DNA of 64,000 nucleotides. Source: Egicoccus sp. AB-alg6-2. GTDB lineage: Bacteria > Actinomycetota > Nitriliruptoria > Nitriliruptorales > Nitriliruptoraceae. The translations under genes were made by a program, and so were the position numbers. Of the stretch, positions 11,128-24,850 are shown piece after piece. Under the pieces are notes generated by a model. That model was not told where the DNA came from. It saw only the letters and a program-made list of their open reading frames with translations, and did no database searches. The first letter of the stretch is position 1; the number at the start of each line of letters is the position of its first letter. Where the stretch lies: the NCBI RefSeq assembly GCF_041821025.1, contig NZ_JBGUAY010000004.1, positions 248,001-312,000 on the forward strand, read 5' to 3'.

Positions 11128-11529
11128 TCACACGATGCCGCGCACGGCCAGCGTCGACGCCATCACCGCGCCGAAGACCAGCACCAGGGCGACGAGGAGG
11201 CCACGGCCCGCGGCCTGGTGGGCGTCGACGGCCATCTGCTGCCTGCGGCCACGCTTGACCCCGACGTGTGCGGCGACCAGCGCCAGCAACGCGAGGACGG
11301 GGTGCACGTAGCGGAGCAGCGCCGACGGGTGGTCCCAGTACTGCCCCATGCCGTAGATCACCAGTCCCACCAGCACCTGGATGTCGAGCAACACGGCCGC
11401 CGCGACGTAGGGACCAGCAGCGAACTCACGCGCGTCGCGGGCGCGACCGAACGCCGCCACGACGGCGACGAGCACCACCGCGGCCACCACGTAGCCGGTG
11501 AACTGGTGGATCGTGGTCACGACATCCAC
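11128..11529 (-). CDS. Four-helix membrane protein of unknown function
   Basis: I do not recognise the family with confidence. The 133-residue protein has four hydrophobic segments (about residues 10-30, 45-62, 80-97 and 112-131). A His lies in TIHQF, and an H-x6-H-type pair occurs around DHPSALLRYVHP. Membrane histidines of this kind are compatible with haem or metal binding, as in cytochrome b-like or Cox15-like proteins, but this is speculation. The GTG at 11529 follows AGGAGG at good spacing; a longer reading upstream would run into the divergent crt promoter region. It is transcribed away from the carotenoid operon. Confidence 0.65.
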   Translation of the reverse strand: MDVVTTIHQFTGYVVAAVVLVAVVAAFGRARDAREFAAGPYVAAAVLLDIQVLVGLVIYGMGQYWDHPSALLRYVHPVLALLALVAAHVGVKRGRRQQMAVDAHQAAGRGLLVALVLVFGAVMASTLAVRGIV

Positions 11530-11668
11530 GGGCTGCCTCCTGATCGCGGCGCAGCCTAGCCGCCACCGTCGTCCGTCCTGGTCAGGCCCTGAGCCCGCGG
11601 CCGGACCATCCACGGCACCGCCGAGCACGAATGTCCACGAGGCAGCGACGTCGGCGTTCGGAGGGCAC

Positions 11669-12685
11669 ATGGAGTTCCTGCACCTCCTGGCACCGCCGGT
11701 CCGAGGGTGGCTGGACGAGCGGCTCGGCGAGGTCGACCAGCGGCTGCACGCGCTGGCCGGATCGGCCACGCCCTTGACCGATCGCAGCGGACGCCACCTG
11801 CTGTCGGCCGGCGGCAAGCGCTTCCGCCCCCTGGTCACCCTGCTGGTGGCCGCGGCCCTCGATGCCGACGCCACCCCCGCCAGGATCCGGGACGCCGCGG
11901 CGTCCGTTGAGCTGCTGCACCTGTCGACGCTCTGTCACGACGACGTCATCGACGGTGCCGCCACCCGGCGCGGCGTCCCGAGCGTGAATGCACGATGGGG
12001 CGAGCGGCTGGCCGTCGCCGTCGGGGACCGGCTGACCGCCCTCGCGTTCGAGGCGGCCGCCGGCGTCGGTGACGAGCTGCCGGCGCTGATGTCGCGGACG
12101 TACCGCCGACTGGTCGAGGGAGAGCGGCTCGAGACCCGCCTCGTCGGTCGGCTCGACGGCGGACCCGGCGCCTACCTCGACGTCGTCGACGGCAAGACGG
12201 CGTCGCTGCTCGCCGCGGCCGCACGGGCCGGAGCGGTGACCACGGACACACCGGGCGCGGTGCGCGCCGGGATCGAGTCCTGGGGGCGGACCGTGGGCGT
12301 CGCGTTCCAGCTGGCCGACGACCTGCAGGACCTCACCGCGACGGAAGCGCGTGCCGGCAAGCCCGTCGGTCGCGACCTCGAACTCGGCGTCTACACGTGG
12401 CCGGTACTGGACGCGAGCGCGTCGCGGACCGGCGCGCGACTGCGTACGGTGTTGGCAGCCCCGCCGCCTCATCCACCGCGGGTCGTCGAGGAGGCGATGG
12501 GCATCGTCCGCAGCAGTGGCTCCCTCGAACGGGCCGACGCGCTGGTGCAGCGCCTGCTCGACCGCGCCGACCACCACCTCGAGATCCTGCCGCCGGGGCC
12601 GGCATGTTCCGCTCTGCGGGCACTGTCGCGGACGCTGGTCCCAGCCGCCGCGCCCGTCCGCACCCCTGCCGGGGTCGGGGCATGA
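11669..12685 (+). CDS. crtE: Polyprenyl (geranylgeranyl) diphosphate synthase
   Basis: Trans-prenyltransferase that builds the C20 diphosphate used by phytoene synthase. The 338-residue protein shows GGKRFRP near residue 50, the first aspartate-rich motif DDVID in LCHDDVIDGAATRRG, and the second DDLQD in FQLADDLQD, which bind Mg-diphosphate. Chain length cannot be read safely from sequence. The C20 assignment rests on its place as first gene of the carotenoid operon. The ATG at 11669 is preceded by GGAGG four bases away. Its stop overlaps the next start as ATGA, which implies translational coupling. Confidence 0.88.
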   Translation: MEFLHLLAPPVRGWLDERLGEVDQRLHALAGSATPLTDRSGRHLLSAGGKRFRPLVTLLVAAALDADATPARIRDAAASVELLHLSTLCHDDVIDGAATRRGVPSVNARWGERLAVAVGDRLTALAFEAAAGVGDELPALMSRTYRRLVEGERLETRLVGRLDGGPGAYLDVVDGKTASLLAAAARAGAVTTDTPGAVRAGIESWGRTVGVAFQLADDLQDLTATEARAGKPVGRDLELGVYTWPVLDASASRTGARLRTVLAAPPPHPPRVVEEAMGIVRSSGSLERADALVQRLLDRADHHLEILPPGPACSALRALSRTLVPAAAPVRTPAGVGA

Positions 12686-13587
12686 GGGGTGATGCCGTCT
12701 GGCCCGAGGTCAGCGCCCTGATCCGGACGCACTCGCGGACGTTCTGGCTCGGCAGTTGCCTGATGACCGGCGACCGGCGACGCGCGGCCCGGGCCGTCTA
12801 CGCCGCCTGCCGGATCGGTGACGACGCCGCCGACCTGTCGTCGCGCCCGCAGGAATCGGTCGCCGACTGGCAGACGCGCGTCGAGCGGGCCTATCTGGGG
12901 CGTCCCGTCGCGCCGTGGGAGCGCGCCCTCGCCTGGGCGGTACGCCGCTACCCCGTGCCCCGCAGCGCCTTCCACGCACTCGCCGACGGGTTCCGTGCCG
13001 ACCTCGAGCCGGTTCGGCTCGGCACGATGGCAGAGCTCGACCGGTACTGCTATCAGGTCGCCGGCACCGTCGGGCACATGATCGCCCCGATCTGCGGCGC
13101 CGCCGGCGTGGAGGCCGAGGACGCGGCGGACCAGCTGGGACGCGCGATGCAGCTCACCAACCTCCTGCGTGACGTCGGTGAGGACCTGGCTCGGGACCGG
13201 ATCTACCTCCCGACGCAGCTGATGCACGAGTACGGGGTGGAAGCCATCGACCTGCACCTCGACCGGCGTCGCCCCGGGTACCGGCGGCTGATGGAACACC
13301 TGGCACACGACGCGGAGCGTCGGTACGCGATCGGGCTCGACGGACTGCACCACCTCCGCCACCACCGCACGGCGATCGCGTTCGCCGCGGTGCAGTACCG
13401 CGGCATCCTCGACGAGCTGCGTGCCAGCGGCTGGGACAACCTGCGCCGTCGCGCGGTCGTCCCCGCGGGCCGGCGTGCGCAGTTGCTGGTCACCGCCGGC
13501 TCGACGGCTCGGGCGGCCACGCGCGAACCCGGTCGGACGGGCGGAGGTGTCCGTGCCGTGCGTCTGGGCGCGGGAGGAGTGCGGTGA
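12682..13587 (+). CDS. crtB: Phytoene synthase
   Basis: Condenses two geranylgeranyl diphosphates head-to-head into phytoene, the first committed carotenoid. The 301-residue sequence has the squalene/phytoene synthase aspartate motif in YAACRIGDDAADL and the second in NLLRDVGEDLARDRIYLP, plus GTVGHMIAPICG in the active-site region. The start overlaps crtE by four bases (ATGA), and its stop overlaps the cyclase start as GTGA. It is a normal-length family member. Confidence 0.95.
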   Translation: MRGDAVWPEVSALIRTHSRTFWLGSCLMTGDRRRAARAVYAACRIGDDAADLSSRPQESVADWQTRVERAYLGRPVAPWERALAWAVRRYPVPRSAFHALADGFRADLEPVRLGTMAELDRYCYQVAGTVGHMIAPICGAAGVEAEDAADQLGRAMQLTNLLRDVGEDLARDRIYLPTQLMHEYGVEAIDLHLDRRRPGYRRLMEHLAHDAERRYAIGLDGLHHLRHHRTAIAFAAVQYRGILDELRASGWDNLRRRAVVPAGRRAQLLVTAGSTARAATREPGRTGGGVRAVRLGAGGVR

Positions 13588-14309
13588 CCTACCTGCAGTT
13601 CCACCTCGTCTTCCTGCTGCCGCCGCTGGCGCTGCTGTCCGTACCGGTCCTGCGCACCCTGCGGCAGCGTCCGTTCCTGGCCGCCGGGCTCGCGGTCCTG
13701 GTGGGCGTGGCGTACCTGTGGACCACGCCGTGGGACAACTACCTCGTCGCTACCGGTGTCTGGGGGTACGGCGACGGGCGCGTCCTCGGCACCCTCTGGT
13801 ACGTGCCGATCGAGGAGTACCTGTTCTTCGGCCTGCAGACGCTGCTCACCGGCGGCTGGACCCTGCTGCTGATGCGGCGGGCCGACCTGCTCAACCCCCC
13901 GCCGCCCGACCGACGCACCGCCGGCACGACCGTCGCGGCGTGGCTGGCCGCGATCGGACTCGCCGCCGCACTGACCATCTTCGCCCCCACGCGTTACCTG
14001 GGGCTGATCCTGGCCTGGATCGGACCGCCGCTCGCCGTGCAGTGGTGGTACGGCGGGCGGTGGTTGGCCGAGCGGTTGCGGACGCTGTGGCCGGCCGTCG
14101 CCGTCCCGACGGTCTACCTGTGGCTGGCCGACGGGTACGCGATCGCCAACGGCATCTGGTCCATCTCGGAGCGCTACACCACCGGCCTGGCGCTCGGTCC
14201 GTTGCCGATCGAGGAGGCGACGTTCTTCCTCGTCACCAACCTGGTGGTCGCGCAGGGACTGATCCTGTTCGCGTCGGTGCGTCGCGAGGAGCTCGCATGG
14301 GCCCGCTGA
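13584..14309 (+). CDS. crtYcd: Fused heterodimer-type lycopene cyclase (CrtYc-CrtYd)
   Basis: Integral membrane lycopene cyclase of the type found as two small subunits, CrtYc and CrtYd, in many Actinobacteria; here both are in one 241-residue chain. The tandem organisation is visible. The first half contains TTPWDNYLV and YVPIEEYLFFGLQT; the second contains the parallel ADGYAIANGIW and LPIEEATFFLVTN. PIEE-type glutamates are conserved in this family. Six or more hydrophobic helices span the chain. It likely forms beta rings from lycopene, although epsilon-type or C50 products cannot be excluded from sequence alone. The GTG start overlaps the crtB stop. Confidence 0.88.
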   Translation: MTYLQFHLVFLLPPLALLSVPVLRTLRQRPFLAAGLAVLVGVAYLWTTPWDNYLVATGVWGYGDGRVLGTLWYVPIEEYLFFGLQTLLTGGWTLLLMRRADLLNPPPPDRRTAGTTVAAWLAAIGLAAALTIFAPTRYLGLILAWIGPPLAVQWWYGGRWLAERLRTLWPAVAVPTVYLWLADGYAIANGIWSISERYTTGLALGPLPIEEATFFLVTNLVVAQGLILFASVRREELAWAR

Positions 14310-15376
14310 GGTGGCTGCGTCGCACGGTCGTCGGGTTCCTGCTCGCCCGGATCGCCGTCAACGTGGTCAACCTCACGACGTTCCCACGGCTGCGCCCGTC
14401 GTCACGCGACGACCTCGCGCAGGTGTCGATCCTGGTTCCCGCACGCGACGAGGCCGCGACCCTCCCGCTGACGCTGCAGGGCCTGGCCGCCCAGGGCGCC
14501 GGTGAGGTCCTTGTGCTCGACGACCATTCCGAGGACGGCACGGCCGAGATCTCCGCGGCCGTCGACGGCGTCGACGTGCTGACCGGCGCTCCGCTGCCCG
14601 ACGGCTGGCTGGGCAAGGCCTGGGCGCTGGAGCAACTGGCGGAGAAGGCGCGCGGGACGTGGTACGTGTTCACCGACGCCGACGTCCACTGGGAGCCGGG
14701 GGCCGTCGCCGGCTTCCTCGACGCCCTGGACGACCAGCAGGCGCGCGTCGGTTCGATCTTCCCGACGCAGGACACGCGCACGTGGGGCGAGCGGCTGACC
14801 GTGCCGGTCATCGACGAGGTGCTGCTGTCCGGGCTGCCGTACCCGATCCTGCACGCCGACGTGTCGCCGCTGGCGGTCTCGCTCAACGGGCAGGCCATCG
14901 CCGTCCACCGTGACGTCTACGCCGCCATCGGAGGGTGGGCGGCCGTCCGCGGACGCATCGTCGAGGACGTCGCCTTCGGGCGGCTCGCCCGGCGCGAAGG
15001 ACACGAGGTCGCCCTCGTGCTCGGCGACGGCGTGGTGCACACCCGCATGTACCGCGGCTACCGCGAGGCACTGGCCGGGTTCGGGAAGAACCTCCTGACC
15101 GCCCACGGGCGCAGCCGTGCGCTGCTCCTCGCCGACGTGGCCTGGCACGCGGCCGCCTACACCCTGCCCGCCGTCCTGGCCCCACGCGTCCGCTCCTGGC
15201 GCCTGCCGCTCGTCCTCGGCATCGTCCAGCGAATCGTCGTCGGCGCCACGACCCGCCGCCATCCGGCCGAGGCGCTGCTCGCCCCGCTGTTGCCGCTGGC
15301 CGGCTTCCCCGTCGCCCTCCGCGCGCTCCGCCGGCGTCAGCACTGGAAGGGTCGCAGCTTCGAGGTGGCACGATGA
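14297..15376 (+). CDS. GT2-family glycosyltransferase, carotenoid-associated
   Basis: Membrane-associated family 2 glycosyltransferase, 359 residues. After one N-terminal hydrophobic segment come SILVPARDEAATLPLTL and VLVLDDHSEDGT, the nucleotide-sugar site. FTDADVHWEPGA contains the DxD metal motif, and RIVEDVAFGRLARREGH contains the acceptor-side ED. The C-terminus has two or three hydrophobic segments and ends with a HWKGRSF motif, as in CrtQ/HpnB-like transferases. In this operon it most probably adds a sugar to a hydroxylated or carboxylated carotenoid; that acceptor is an inference. Its start lies 13 bases inside the cyclase gene, and its stop overlaps the P450 start as ATGA. Confidence 0.82.
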   Translation: MGPLRWLRRTVVGFLLARIAVNVVNLTTFPRLRPSSRDDLAQVSILVPARDEAATLPLTLQGLAAQGAGEVLVLDDHSEDGTAEISAAVDGVDVLTGAPLPDGWLGKAWALEQLAEKARGTWYVFTDADVHWEPGAVAGFLDALDDQQARVGSIFPTQDTRTWGERLTVPVIDEVLLSGLPYPILHADVSPLAVSLNGQAIAVHRDVYAAIGGWAAVRGRIVEDVAFGRLARREGHEVALVLGDGVVHTRMYRGYREALAGFGKNLLTAHGRSRALLLADVAWHAAAYTLPAVLAPRVRSWRLPLVLGIVQRIVVGATTRRHPAEALLAPLLPLAGFPVALRALRRRQHWKGRSFEVAR

Positions 15377-16568
15377 GGCGAGCGCGCACCGACCTGCCCT
15401 CGCCCGTGGGCCATCCCGTCCACGGCCACCTCGGTCGGTGGGGCACCGAGCCGATCGCCCTGCTCGAGGAAGGCGCGGCACTCGGCCCCGTGTTCGAACT
15501 CCGCCTGCCGCGCCGCCCGGCGCTGGTCGGCTCGTCGCCGGCCTGGAACCGTTTCGTGCTGCGCGACGGCGACACGTTCGTCGCCCGGCGCAGCATGGCG
15601 GCACTCGTTCCCCACCTGCGCGGCGGGATCATCACCACCGACGCGCCGGCGCACCGACCGCGACGCGTCGTGCTCGAACCGCGGTACCGCGACGTCGACG
15701 GCCTGCGGGCGCGGGTGCGCGCGAGCCTGGACTCGGTGGCCCCACCGGATGAGTTCGATGCCCTCCAGTGGGCGATGCGGGCCGTGCCCGTGATGCTCAA
15801 CGCGGCGCTGTTCTCGGGACGATTCCCTCCGTCGCTGCTGGCCACCTATCTCCATCCGCTGGAGCAGGGCATGCCACACGCCCTGCTCCCCCGGCCACGC
15901 GCACGTCGTGCGGTCCGCCGTGAACTCGCGCGGCAACTCCAGCGGCGTCGGAAGGAACCCGGGACCGACGACCTCGCCGCGGCGATGGCCGGCGTCCCCG
16001 GTGCCGTCGAGGAACTGCGCGTCGGCCTGGCAGCGGGCTTCGACACCAGCGCGCACACCCTGGCCTGGGCCTTGTGGTATCTGGCGTCGTATCCCGAGTG
16101 GCAGCCGCAGAGCCGCCGGCGTGCCGCGGTCGACGAGGTGCTGCGTCTGCACCCCCCGGGCTTCATCGGCTCTCGGCGCGTGGCGCGGAACACCACGTTC
16201 GAGGACGTCCCGCTGCGGGCCGGAACGCTGGTCTTCTACAGCCCGTTGCTGACCCACCGGCGTCCGGAGCTGTGGACACACCCGGACCGCTTCGACCCGA
16301 CACGGTTCGAGACCGGAATTCGTGCCTGGACCTACATCCCCTTCGGTGCCGGGCAACGAACCTGCCTCGGTACCCATCTCGCCCGCCTCATGCTCGACGA
16401 GGCGATCGACCTGGTCCTGCAACGCCCCCTGCACGCCGGTCACGGGGACCCGAGCCCCGTCGCCGCGGTCACCATCGCGCCGCGCGGTCCCCTTCCCGTG
16501 ATCCGCGGGCGTGTGGCAGCTACCACCGACGTCGGCGCCACGACCGGCCCCGCAGAAAGCAGACGACC

Positions 16569-16572
<4 letters not shown>
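15373..16572 (+). CDS. Cytochrome P450, probable carotenoid hydroxylase
   Basis: Haem monooxygenase, 399 residues, without a membrane anchor. The I-helix oxygen-activating motif is AAGFDTSAHTLAW, the K-helix ExxR is EVLRLHP, and the haem-binding loop is FGAGQRTCLGTHLA with the axial Cys. It sits inside the carotenoid operon where non-haem CrtZ or CrtR hydroxylases usually occur. The best-known parallel is Thermus CYP175A1, a beta-carotene 3-hydroxylase of similar length. Ring hydroxylation would create the hydroxyl group for the adjacent glycosyltransferase. Family membership is clear; the substrate is inferred from context. Confidence 0.85.
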
Positions 16573-20977
<4,405 letters not shown>

Positions 20978-21095
20978 CCCCACCGCTCCGTCTCGTTCCC
21001 GTTTCCGGGGCTCCCAAGCACCCATCGGCACGGACGGACGGTCGATAAAGGCCCAGATGGCACAGGATGCCGTCGGGCTAGTCAGCGACGCGTGG

Positions 21096-23180
21096 TCAGA
21101 CGTTCGCGGCTTCCATCGCGGCCAGCTCGCGCTTGAGGTCGGCGAGCTCGTCGCGCAGGCGGGCCGCGAACTCGAAACGCAGGCCCGCGGCTGCCTCGTG
21201 CATCTCCTCCTCGAGACGCTGGATGAGCGCCCGCAGATCCTCCTGCGGCACCTCCGAGACGTCGACGAGGTCGCGTGACACCGGCGCCTCGTCCGGCTGG
21301 TAGGCCTCGCCCTGCTCCTCGGCCCGGACCGCCGCGATGATGTCGCCGACGCGCTTGCGGACCGTCTGCGGATCGATGCCGTGCTCGAGGTTGTACGCCA
21401 ACTGCTTCTCGCGACGTCGTTCGGTCTCGTCGAGGGCACGACGCATCGAGTCGGTGACGTGGTCGGCGTACATCACCACCTCGCCGTCGACGTTGCGGGC
21501 GGCACGCCCGATCGTCTGGATCAGCGAGGTCTCCGAGCGCAGGAACCCTTCCTTGTCCGCGTCGAGGATCGCGACCAGCGACACCTCGGGCAGGTCGAGA
21601 CCCTCCCGGAGCAGGTTGATGCCCACGAGGACGTCGAACTCGCCCAACCGCAGTCCCCGCAGGATCTCGACCCGCTCCACGGTGTTGATGTCGGAATGCA
21701 GATACCGGACGCGGACGCCGTGCTCGAGCAGGTAGTCCGTGAGGTCCTCGGCCATCTTCTTGGTCAGCGTGGTGACCAGCACCCGCTGGTCGCGGTCGGT
21801 GCGCTGCCGGATCTGCTCCATCAGGTCGTCGATCTGACCCGTCGTCGGCTTCACCACGACCTGGGGGTCGACCAGCCCGGTCGGACGGATGATCTGCTCG
21901 GCGATGGTGTCGGACTCGCGGCGTTCGTAGGCACTGGGCGTGGCGGAGATGAACAGCCGCTGCCCGATCCGGTCGAGGTACTCGTCGAAGGTCAGCGGCC
22001 GGTTGTCGAACGCCGACGGCAGCCGGAACCCGTGCTCGACCAACGACTCCTTGCGGGAGCGATCGCCCTCGTACATGCCGCCGATCTGGGGCACGGTCAC
22101 ATGCGACTCGTCGAGGAACACCACGAAGTCGTCGGGGAAGTAGTCGAGCAGCGTGTACGGGGCCGTGCCGGGGGCCCGCCCGTCGAAGTGGCGCGAGTAG
22201 TTCTCGATGCCGTTGCAGAAGCCGACCTCGCGGATCATCTCGAGGTCGTAGTTGGTCCGCATCCGCAGACGCTGGGCCTCGAGCAGCTTGCCCTGGCGCT
22301 CGAGTTCGGCGAGCCGTTCCTCGAGTTCGGCCTCGATGGAGGCCTGCGCGCGCACGACGGCCTCGGTCGAGGAGACGTAGTGCGACGCAGGGAACACCCC
22401 CACCTGCTCGACCGGCCGCGAGACCTCGCCGGTCAGGGGGTCGACGCGCACGATCCGATCGATCTCGTCGCCGAAGAACTCGACGCGAACAGCGCGTTCG
22501 TCGTCGGCCGGGAACACCTCGAGCGTGTCGCCGCGGACCCGGAAGGTCCCGCGGATCAGGTTGAGGTCGTTGCGCGCGTACTGCAGATCGACGAGCTTGC
22601 GCATCGCCGACTCGAGCCCGACCTCCTCGCCCGAGCGCAGCCACAGAATCTTGTTCTCGTACTCGTGCGGCGAGCCGAGGCCGTAGATGCACGACACCGA
22701 GGCGACCACGACCACGTCGCGGCGCGACAGCAGGGCCATGGTGGCGCGGTGACGGAGGCGGTCGATCTCGTCGTTGATCGACGAGTCCTTCTCGATGTAG
22801 GTGTCGCTGGAGGCGATGTAGGCCTCGGGCTGGTAGTAGTCGTAGTACGAGACGAAGTACTCGACGGCGTTGTCGGGCAGGAAGTCGCGGAACTCGTTCG
22901 CCAGCTGCGCCGCGAGCGTCTTGTTGGGCGCCATGACCAGGCAGGGTCGCTGCAGCCGTTCGAGCACCTTCGCGGCCGTGAACGTCTTGCCCGTGCCGGT
23001 GGCGCCGAGCAGCGTCACCGCCCGTTCCCCCGCCTCGAACGCCGCCGCGATCTCCTCGATCGCGCGCGGCTGGTCACCGGAGGGCGTGAAGTCGCTGACC
23101 ACCCGGAACCGGCCGTCTCCGGCGCGGCGCTCGTCGAGGTCGCGACGGCGGGCGGCGAAGGGCGTGGTGGGCTCGGGCAT
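21096..23180 (-). CDS. uvrB: Excinuclease ABC subunit B
   Basis: DNA helicase-like subunit that verifies damage and recruits UvrC. The 694-residue protein is complete. Walker A GATGTGKT is at residues 59-66, the beta-hairpin [10 protein letters not shown] inserts between DNA strands, DESHV is the Walker B region, and helicase motifs SATP and QTIGRAARN follow. A UVR domain at the C-terminus (from about residue 650) binds UvrC. I see no LexA box upstream of this gene, unlike uvrA. Confidence 0.97.
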   Translation of the reverse strand: MPEPTTPFAARRRDLDERRAGDGRFRVVSDFTPSGDQPRAIEEIAAAFEAGERAVTLLGATGTGKTFTAAKVLERLQRPCLVMAPNKTLAAQLANEFRDFLPDNAVEYFVSYYDYYQPEAYIASSDTYIEKDSSINDEIDRLRHRATMALLSRRDVVVVASVSCIYGLGSPHEYENKILWLRSGEEVGLESAMRKLVDLQYARNDLNLIRGTFRVRGDTLEVFPADDERAVRVEFFGDEIDRIVRVDPLTGEVSRPVEQVGVFPASHYVSSTEAVVRAQASIEAELEERLAELERQGKLLEAQRLRMRTNYDLEMIREVGFCNGIENYSRHFDGRAPGTAPYTLLDYFPDDFVVFLDESHVTVPQIGGMYEGDRSRKESLVEHGFRLPSAFDNRPLTFDEYLDRIGQRLFISATPSAYERRESDTIAEQIIRPTGLVDPQVVVKPTTGQIDDLMEQIRQRTDRDQRVLVTTLTKKMAEDLTDYLLEHGVRVRYLHSDINTVERVEILRGLRLGEFDVLVGINLLREGLDLPEVSLVAILDADKEGFLRSETSLIQTIGRAARNVDGEVVMYADHVTDSMRRALDETERRREKQLAYNLEHGIDPQTVRKRVGDIIAAVRAEEQGEAYQPDEAPVSRDLVDVSEVPQEDLRALIQRLEEEMHEAAAGLRFEFAARLRDELADLKRELAAMEAANV

Positions 23181-23283
23181 GGGCCCGAGCGTACCCGCGG
23201 GTCCCGGACGGTCCCCGACCGCATCTCACCGGTTGCGGCGACGCCCCGGGCTCGAGACCGCCGATGCGCTGCGAGGGTGCGGG

Positions 23284-24060
23284 TCAGGACCGGCCGTTGC
23301 CCGAACCGTTCCCCCCGCCGTGGTCGACGACCGCGCGGGCCACGTCGCGCAGCCGTCGGTTGGCGTCCTGGGAGGCCTTGCGCAGCAGGGCGAACGCCTG
23401 GTCCGCGTCGCAGCCCTCGCGGGCCATGAGCACGCCCTTCGCCTGCTCGATCACGACCCGGCTGGCGAGCGCCTCCTGCAGCTGCTCGGCCAGGCGGCTG
23501 ACGCGCAGGAAGGCGCGCGCGTTGGCCACCGTGCTGGCCGCAGGCGCCGCGATGCGGTGCAGCAGTTCACGGTCGGCGGTCGAGAACCCTCCGGCCTCGC
23601 CGCCGAAGACGTTCAGTGCGCCGATCACGACGCCGTTCACCGCGAGCGGCACCGCGACGACCGAACGGAACCCGAGTTCGACGGCGCGCTGAGCCACCTC
23701 CGGCCAGCGCCCGTCGTCGACGAAGTCGGCGACGTGCTGGGTCTCGCCCGACTCCAGCGCCTCGATGCACGGGCCCTCGACCAGCTCGTACTGCACGACG
23801 TCGACCAGTTCCGCGTCCTCACTGCTGCGCGCCGCCGTGCGGTACCTGCCGCCATCGTCGACGACCGTGACACTGACGGCCGCCGACGTGCTGACGGCAC
23901 GGGCCGTCAGCTCGAGCACCTGCGTCAGCAGCTCGTCGAGCGTGGCGTCCTCGACGAGCAGTGCCGTCAGCTCCTCGAGCGTCGCCAGATAGGCGCGTTC
24001 GGCGTCGACGTCGTCACCGACGGCACCGTCGAGCGCCAACGCCATGTCCAGTTGCTCCAC
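23284..24060 (-). CDS. GAF-ANTAR transcription antitermination regulator
   Basis: Soluble one-component regulator of 258 residues. An N-terminal GAF domain (about residues 28-180) senses an unknown ligand. A C-terminal ANTAR domain (about 190-245, with RVVIEQAKGVLMAREGCDADQAF) binds two-hairpin RNA antiterminators. The Arg/Lys-rich turn and the Ala-Lys-Gly core match the ANTAR consensus. Such GAF-ANTAR proteins are common in Actinobacteria and usually act at distant transcripts. No two-hairpin leader is obvious next to this gene. It stands alone between coaE and uvrB. Confidence 0.85.
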   Translation of the reverse strand: MEQLDMALALDGAVGDDVDAERAYLATLEELTALLVEDATLDELLTQVLELTARAVSTSAAVSVTVVDDGGRYRTAARSSEDAELVDVVQYELVEGPCIEALESGETQHVADFVDDGRWPEVAQRAVELGFRSVVAVPLAVNGVVIGALNVFGGEAGGFSTADRELLHRIAAPAASTVANARAFLRVSRLAEQLQEALASRVVIEQAKGVLMAREGCDADQAFALLRKASQDANRRLRDVARAVVDHGGGNGSGNGRS

Positions 24061-24151
24061 CTCGCCACCACCCCAGAGCAGATCCCCGAGCGAACCAGAT
24101 GCGCGACCCCGCTCCCGCGCAGGATACCCCGTTCCGAGCTGCCGCCGGCCT

Positions 24152-24772
24152 TCAGCCGGCTTGCGCGGCCGTCACGAGTCGACCGTGCAGGTCGTCGGCC
24201 GCGCGGAGAAGTGTCGCCAGGTCCCCGTCGTTGACCAGGACGTGGGTGGCGTGTCGACGACGCTCGTCGTCGGTGCACTGCGCGGCCAGCCGCGCGCGGG
24301 CGTCGTCCTCACGCAGGCCGCGCTGGTCGACCAACCGACGCAACCGCACCGGCTCGGGGGCCAGCACGACCACCACGGCGTCGAACCGGCCCGTCTGCCC
24401 CGTCTCGATCAGCAGCGGGTGGTCGACGACCGCGAGGCGGGACTGCGGCCGGCCGTCATCGGCATCCAGCGCCGCGATGCGCTCGGCGATGCGGGCCGCG
24501 ATCCGCGGATGCATGATCCGGTCGAGCTCGCGCCGAGCCTCGTCGTCGGTGAACACCACGTCGGCGAGCCCCTGGCGGTCGAGCCGTCCGGCGTCGTCGA
24601 CCAGGTGCGCGCCGAAGCGCGCCGCGATGTCGGCGAGCGCGGGCTCACCCGGCTCGACGATCTCACGCGCGACCAGGTCGGCGTCGAGGACCGTGGTCCC
24701 GAGCTCGGCCCAGCGGCGAGCGACGGTCGACTTGCCACTGCCGATGCCGCCGGTCAGGCCGACCAGGAACAT
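24152..24772 (-). CDS. coaE: Dephospho-CoA kinase
   Basis: Final step of coenzyme A synthesis, phosphorylating the ribose 3'-hydroxyl of dephospho-CoA with ATP. The 206-residue P-loop kinase has Walker A LTGGIGSGKSTV at residues 6-17, DADLVAREIVEPG, the CoA-domain MHPRI, and an Arg-rich lid with RLVDQRGLREDDARARLAAQ. It follows rpsA, the standard actinobacterial pairing, separated by a strong hairpin. Confidence 0.95.
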   Translation of the reverse strand: MFLVGLTGGIGSGKSTVARRWAELGTTVLDADLVAREIVEPGEPALADIAARFGAHLVDDAGRLDRQGLADVVFTDDEARRELDRIMHPRIAARIAERIAALDADDGRPQSRLAVVDHPLLIETGQTGRFDAVVVVLAPEPVRLRRLVDQRGLREDDARARLAAQCTDDERRRHATHVLVNDGDLATLLRAADDLHGRLVTAAQAG

Positions 24773-24805
24773 GTGCCACCTCGGGGTCGCGCGCGAGGAC
24801 GCAGT

Positions 24806-24830
24806 GCGCCCCGGCCAGGGGCCGGGGCGC
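24806..24830 (-). terminator. Hairpin terminator between rpsA and coaE
   Basis: An 11-bp perfect GC stem (24806-24816 with 24820-24830) has a 3-base loop, 20 bases after the rpsA stop. Partial pairing continues outside the stem. It would end or reduce rpsA transcription before coaE. Confidence 0.7.
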
Positions 24831-24850
24831 GTGCGTGGATCAGGAGGGGC

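Noticed and set aside
7971-11258. Very long plus-strand frame of about 1,100 codons across the antiporter and kinase region
   Set aside because: Only the short antiporter N-terminus within it is real; the remainder is antisense of the kinase or out of frame.
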